The notes beneath the pieces are model-generated. The model was not told the DNA's origin. It ran no database searches and was given only the letters and a program-made list of their open reading frames with translations. Position numbers and translations under genes: made by a program. Shown in pieces: positions 60,338 to 64,000 of a DNA stretch of 64,000 nucleotides (positions are counted from its first letter, which is position 1; every line of letters begins with the position of its first letter). The DNA comes from [Mycobacterium] fortunisiensis (GTDB lineage: Bacteria > Actinomycetota > Actinomycetes > Mycobacteriales > Mycobacteriaceae), in the NCBI RefSeq assembly GCF_019050325.1, contig NZ_VOMB01000016.1, positions 186,001 through 250,000 on the forward strand, in the 5' to 3' direction.

Positions 60338-60350
60338 TCTCAACGGCTGC

Positions 60351-61898
60351 TCAGTACACGTCGCGCAGGTAGCGGTGGGTCTTGATCAGGTCGTTGACGT
60401 AGGCGTGCGCGGCGTCGGCGTCCAGGCCGCCGGATTCGGCGATGATCTCGTGCAATGCGGCGTCGACGTCCTTGGCCATGTGGTCGGCGTCGCCGCACAC
60501 GTAGAGGTGCGCGCCGTCCTGTAGCCAGGCGAACAGCTCGGTGGCGTTTTCCCGCATGCGGTGCTGCACATAGACTTTCGTCTCTTGGTCGCGGGAGAAT
60601 GCCAGGTCGAGCCGGGTCAGGGAGCCGGATTCGTGGAACGCCTGCAGCTCGTCGCCGTAGAGAAAGTCGTTGTCGCGGCGCCGGTCTCCGAAGAACAGCC
60701 AGGACTGTCCCGGTGCGGCGGCGGCCGCGCGTTCCTGCAGGAAGGCCCGGAACGGTGCGATGCCGGTACCCGGTCCGATCATGATGATCGGGACATCGGC
60801 GGCCGGCAGCCGGAAGTGGTGGTTGGGGCGCAGGTGCACCTGTACCGTCTGGGCCCGCTCGGCCAGATAGGTTGAGGCCACACCGCCGTGCTGACGGTCG
60901 CCGGCCGGGTAGCGCACGGTGGCCACGGTCAGGTGGATGTGATCGGGATGCACCAGGGGGCTGGACGCGATCGAGTAATCGCGGAACTGCAACGGGCGCA
61001 ACGTGTCGACCACCTCGTCGACCGTCAGGCCGGCCCGCTTGATCAGGTCGAGGACATCCTCACCGTAGCCGGCCGGACCGGCCAATTCCTGCAAGGCGCG
61101 GGACGGGGTGCGGATCTCCAGCCGCTCGCTGAGCAGGACGCCCAGCGTCTCGTCGGCGTCGGCGACGCGGTGGTCGGGCCCCACGTTGAGTTGGGCCAGG
61201 ATCGCGGCGACCAGATCCGGATCGTTGGTGGCGTGCACGGCCAGCGAATCGCCGGCCTGATAGGCGATTCCGGAGCCGGTGAGGTCGAGTTCGTAGTGGC
61301 GGACCTCCTTGTCGGAGTCCGTCGTGGTCAGCAGGCGGTTCACCGTGAGGGTGGCGGCGACGGGACGGTTGCGTTCCTGGGCGCGCACCGCGGTGTCCGC
61401 CGCGACGGTCTCGCCGACTACGGGTGCCGCTGCGGGGCCGGCCTGGGCGGCGGTCAGTTGCTTGACGAGGTCTGTGGTCCAGGCCTTCGCCGGGTCCTCG
61501 TAGTAGCCGTCGACGTCGACCCGGTCGGCGAGGCGGGTGGCGCCCAGCTCTTCCAGTCGCGCGTCGAGGAGTTTGCCTGCGTTGCAGAACAATTCGTAGG
61601 ACGTGTCGCCCAGGGCCAGGATCGCGAAACTGAGATGCTCCAGGCGCTCGGTGCTGGCGCTGATCGCCTCCCAGAACAGGGTTGCGGTGTCGGGGAATTC
61701 GCCGTCGCCGAAGGTGGAGACGACGACGATGAAATGTGTGGTGGTGTTCAGCTGGTCGAGTTCGACCTGGTTGAGTTCGACGGCCTCGGCCGGAATGCCG
61801 GCGGCGGTGGTGGCCTCGGCGAACGTCATCGCCGCGTCCTCGGCGTTGCCCATATCGGTGCCGTAGGCGACCAGCAACGAGAACTCACGGTCGGACAC
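60351..61898 (-). CDS. Diflavin NADPH reductase (sulfite-reductase flavoprotein-like)
   Basis: The 515-residue protein has a flavodoxin-like FMN domain (LLVAYGTDMGNAED; VVVSTFGDGEFPD; ALGDTSYELFCNAG), then a cytochrome-P450-reductase-type FAD domain (RDYSIASSP) and an NADPH domain (MIGPGTGIAPFRAFLQER; LYVCGDADHMAKDVD) ending in aromatic Tyr. It resembles CysJ but no hemoprotein CysI is near, so the electron acceptor is unknown. GTG 61898 follows GAGGGGAGC; ATG 61913 and an upstream frame to 61946 are alternatives. Confidence 0.85.
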   Translation of the reverse strand: MSDREFSLLVAYGTDMGNAEDAAMTFAEATTAAGIPAEAVELNQVELDQLNTTTHFIVVVSTFGDGEFPDTATLFWEAISASTERLEHLSFAILALGDTSYELFCNAGKLLDARLEELGATRLADRVDVDGYYEDPAKAWTTDLVKQLTAAQAGPAAAPVVGETVAADTAVRAQERNRPVAATLTVNRLLTTTDSDKEVRHYELDLTGSGIAYQAGDSLAVHATNDPDLVAAILAQLNVGPDHRVADADETLGVLLSERLEIRTPSRALQELAGPAGYGEDVLDLIKRAGLTVDEVVDTLRPLQFRDYSIASSPLVHPDHIHLTVATVRYPAGDRQHGGVASTYLAERAQTVQVHLRPNHHFRLPAADVPIIMIGPGTGIAPFRAFLQERAAAAAPGQSWLFFGDRRRDNDFLYGDELQAFHESGSLTRLDLAFSRDQETKVYVQHRMRENATELFAWLQDGAHLYVCGDADHMAKDVDAALHEIIAESGGLDADAAHAYVNDLIKTHRYLRDVY

Positions 61899-61996
61899 AT
61901 CGGCTCCCCTCATCGCGCGGGCATTCCACACAAAATTTAGGGTCACCTTACTTCGGTGTGAGTCCCGGTGGTGCCCTACCTTTTCTGGGCCGCCGG

Positions 61997-62812
61997 TCAG
62001 TGCGAAAAGCCGTAGTCGAACAGGTCGATGGCCTGGCTGTAGAGATCGCCGGTGCCGTACATCTGGACCACCACGATGCGCCGGTTGCCGCGTTGGGCGG
62101 CACCCACATACGTCTTGCGGGCCAGATCGGTGTAGCCGGTCTTGCCTGCGATGTCACCGGGGTAGCGCTGGAGCAGCTCATTCTGGTTGGTCAGGGTCTT
62201 ACCCGGGAACTGGGCCGACGGTTGGCGCATGATCTGCGCGATCAGCGGATACTTCAGGGCGGCCCGCAGGATCACCGCGAGGTCATGCGGGGTGGTCACG
62301 GTCTCCCACCCCGGCCCGTCCAGGCCCGACGGCGAGGCCGCCCGGGTGTTGCGGGCGCCAACACTGGCCGCCTTGCGGGTCATCGCCGCCACTGTGGCGC
62401 GCTGTCCGCCGAGCATGTCGGCGAGCATGTTGGCCGCGTCGTTGCCCGACACCATCAGCAGCGCTTCGAGCAGTTGGCGGGTGGTGTACGGCTGTCCCGG
62501 GGTGAGGCCTACGCACGAGCATTCGACCTTGGTATGGGATTCGTTGGCCCTGGCGAAGTTGTCGGGCCGCAGGTGGTCGAGTACCACCATGGCCAGCAGC
62601 GGCTTGATGGTGCTGGCCGGGGCGTACGAGCCGTTGGGGTCTTTGGCTGCCAGCACCTGGCCGGTGTCCAGGTCGGCCACCAGCCAGGCCTTGGCCGGTC
62701 CGTCGGGAATCTGGGCGCCTGCCGGCTGAACGCCGGGCTGCGCGTTCGCGGCGGGTGTGACCGCGAGCACCGCGCCGAGGGCGAGCACGGTCGCCGCGAA
62801 ACGTCGTCGCAC
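61997..62812 (-). CDS. dacB: D-alanyl-D-alanine carboxypeptidase (copy 1 of a tandem pair)
   Basis: The 271-residue exported serine peptidase has a signal peptide (FAATVLALGAVLAVTPAANA) and the penicillin-binding motifs SxxK (ASTIKPLLAM), SGN (MVSGNDAANML) and KTG (AGKTGYTD). It trims the terminal D-alanine of peptidoglycan stems. Two cysteines (KVECSCVG) are conserved in this lineage. Counterpart of DacB2 (Rv2911). A paralogue lies 86 bases upstream on the same strand. Confidence 0.93.
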   Translation of the reverse strand: MRRRFAATVLALGAVLAVTPAANAQPGVQPAGAQIPDGPAKAWLVADLDTGQVLAAKDPNGSYAPASTIKPLLAMVVLDHLRPDNFARANESHTKVECSCVGLTPGQPYTTRQLLEALLMVSGNDAANMLADMLGGQRATVAAMTRKAASVGARNTRAASPSGLDGPGWETVTTPHDLAVILRAALKYPLIAQIMRQPSAQFPGKTLTNQNELLQRYPGDIAGKTGYTDLARKTYVGAAQRGNRRIVVVQMYGTGDLYSQAIDLFDYGFSH

Positions 62813-62898
62813 GGAGGTCGACGCTACGGATCACAGGACTCACTCAGCGCGCGATCAGGTCTCCGTATGGTTGCGGCGCCGGAGTGCTGATCAGCCCG

Positions 62899-63783
62899 CT
62901 ACAGCTGGCTGATTCCGGCTGAGTGGTCCTGCGCGAAACCCCAGTCCAACAGGCTGGTGGCCTGGTCCCAGTAGGTCGGGCCACCTTCCTTGACCAACCC
63001 GTACATCATGGCGATCACCAACCGGCGGCCGTCGCGCTGCGCAGCGCCGACGAACGTCTTGCGAGCCACATCGGTGAAACCGGTCTTACCGCCGAGCATG
63101 CCTGGATACCGGCCCAGCATCTCGTCCTGGTTGACCAACGTGACCGGTCCCGTGGCACCTGGGAAGGACGCCGACGGTGATGACGTGATCGCCGCGAACA
63201 CCGGATTCGCCAGCGCGGCGCGGAAGATCACCGCCAGGTCCCGCGGTGTGGTGGCCCCGTCGATGCCGGGGCCGTTCAAACCTGATGGCGATCCGGCATG
63301 GGTGGCGTTCGCGCCGAGCGCGGCGGCCTTGGCGTTCATCTTGGCCACCGTGGCTTCGGTCCCTCCGAGCATGTGTGCCAATGTGTTGGCGGCGTCGTTG
63401 CCGGACACCAGCAGTGCCGCATCCAGCAGCTGCCGCATCGTGTAGGTGCGTCCGGCCTTGACCCCGACGCAGGTGCACTCGACCTTGGCATCGGCTTCGT
63501 CGGCAACGACCGTTGCATCCAACGGAATCTCGTCGAGGGCGACCAGCGCCAGCAGGGTCTTGATGGTGCTGGCGGGTGCGTGCGGAACATACTGATCCCG
63601 GCCGGCCAGGATCTGGCCGGTATCCATGTCGGCGACGATCCAGGCCGGGGCGGGGCCGTCCGGGATGGGCGTCGCGCCGACCTGCTGCACGCTGCTGTCG
63701 GCGTACGCCGCGGGGGAGCTTGGTATAGCTGTTGGGAGAAGAGCTGCGAGACAGAGCGAGATCGCGCCGACGAGCCTGACCAT
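62899..63783 (-). CDS. D-alanyl-D-alanine carboxypeptidase (copy 2 of a tandem pair)
   Basis: The 294-residue paralogue has a signal peptide (LVGAISLCLAALLPTAIPSSPAAYA), ASTIK, LVSGNDAAN and GGKTGFTD motifs, and the same CTCVG cysteines as copy 1. It is clearly a duplicate that has diverged, with a longer C-terminus (QDHSAGISQL). ATG 63783 was used; GTG 63804 would add seven residues. Confidence 0.92.
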   Translation of the reverse strand: MVRLVGAISLCLAALLPTAIPSSPAAYADSSVQQVGATPIPDGPAPAWIVADMDTGQILAGRDQYVPHAPASTIKTLLALVALDEIPLDATVVADEADAKVECTCVGVKAGRTYTMRQLLDAALLVSGNDAANTLAHMLGGTEATVAKMNAKAAALGANATHAGSPSGLNGPGIDGATTPRDLAVIFRAALANPVFAAITSSPSASFPGATGPVTLVNQDEMLGRYPGMLGGKTGFTDVARKTFVGAAQRDGRRLVIAMMYGLVKEGGPTYWDQATSLLDWGFAQDHSAGISQL

Positions 63784-63858
63784 GTCCACTGACACTAGTG
63801 GCACATTCCGCGGGCATCGGTGTGTGAGGAAGATCCGACGAATTCGAGGTGAGAAAGC

Positions 63859-64000
63859 GTGGCCGAGACCGCCGTCATGCCGGAGGCCGAACGTAAGTGG
63901 ATGGTCGACACGCTGCTGTCGTTGCTGCAGACCCCGAGTCCTTCGGGGCGCACCGACGCCGTGATGCAGTTGATCGGCGACATTCTCAACGATCTGGGCG
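63859..64000 (+). CDS. Start of an M42-family peptidase, possibly of the NAGGN osmoprotectant system (cut by window end)
   Basis: Only 47 codons are visible from GTG 63859, which is preceded by GAGGTGAG. The sequence ERKWMVDTLLSLLQTPSPSG, then RTDAVMQLIGDIL, looks like the beginning of M42 glutamyl-aminopeptidase-like proteins, including those in N-acetylglutaminylglutamine amide (NAGGN) osmoprotectant clusters. The metal-binding part is outside the window, so this is tentative. Confidence 0.55.
   Translation, partial: MAETAVMPEAERKWMVDTLLSLLQTPSPSGRTDAVMQLIGDILNDLG

Noticed and set aside
61937-61950. IdeR iron box upstream of the diflavin reductase
   Set aside because: TTAGGGTCACCTTA shares only part of the 19-bp consensus and has the wrong spacing, so it is not annotated as a feature and is mentioned only as weak.

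Overview
The window is a high-GC chromosomal segment from a mycobacterium, most likely a non-tuberculous, fast-growing type (Mycolicibacterium-like). The gene order follows, in reverse orientation, the Mycobacterium tuberculosis stretch from serA1/leuB (Rv2996c/Rv2995c) to dacB2 (Rv2911). GTG starts are common and neighbouring genes often overlap at ATGA, GTGA or CTGA. The large PDIM/phenolic-glycolipid locus, which in M. tuberculosis lies between coaD and sepIVA, is absent: here those two genes are 168 bases apart. All functional calls rest on motifs and remembered family and synteny knowledge; no database search was run.

Layout. (1) 1-2393: 3' part of serA overlapping leuB. (2) 2400-7800: an accessory patch inserted between leuB and the MFS transporter. 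It holds a RibD/DHFR-like reductase, a gene fragment, the C-terminal half of a Wadjet JetD protein without its partners, an intact vapBC pair, a frameshifted DUF433 antitoxin, a 10-codon toxin stub run into an XRE regulator, and a large repeat-rich membrane-anchored protein. (3) 7831-12962: MFS transporter and divergent secreted lipase with a shared operator-like palindrome, FAA-hydrolase, gltX, tRNA-Gln(CTG), tRNA-Glu(CTC) and a strong terminator. (4) 13174-16975: IclR regulator divergent from leuCD, then hupB. (5) 16988-21947: mutT1, ppk1 and fbiD on the minus strand, gpsA on plus. (6) 21953-27559: a PLP enzyme, ddlA, a DUF3515 protein, an Lrp/AsnC-like small protein, thiL, ung, a lipoprotein, rpmB. 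(7) 27819-32367: FakA/DhaL-type protein, recG, HNH protein. (8) 32384-36688: tandem aldo-keto reductases, lipN, DsbA-like/VKOR pair. (9) 36723-49718: pyruvate carboxylase, rsmD, coaD, sepIVA, DUF177, rnc, mutM, a proline-rich membrane protein, an OsmC-like protein, acyP, smc. (10) 49853-51744: a PE-PPE-domain hydrolase and an AT-rich spacer with two inverted repeats. (11) 51745-60288: ftsY, amt-glnB-glnD (GlnR-like box upstream), ffh, amidohydrolase. (12) 60351-64000: diflavin reductase, two tandem D,D-carboxypeptidases, and the start of an M42 peptidase.

How the genes work together: amino-acid synthesis (serA, leuBCD with an LtbR-like regulator), nitrogen sensing and uptake (amt-glnB-glnD), oxidised-nucleotide and DNA repair (mutT1, mutM, ung, recG), protein targeting (ftsY, ffh), envelope and oxidative folding (ddlA, DacB pair, DsbA/VKOR, SepIVA), and cofactors (thiL, fbiD, coaD).

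Most notable signals outside ordinary genes: a family of three intergenic hairpins, each exactly 47 nt with an invariant loop core; two genes (rsmD and vapC) whose family-consistent start is a CTG fused to the upstream stop as CTGA; the layered defence and toxin-antitoxin remnants at 3145-5118; and operator-like palindromes at 9032-9071 and 51473-51610. I did not find a complete, clearly new multi-gene system.
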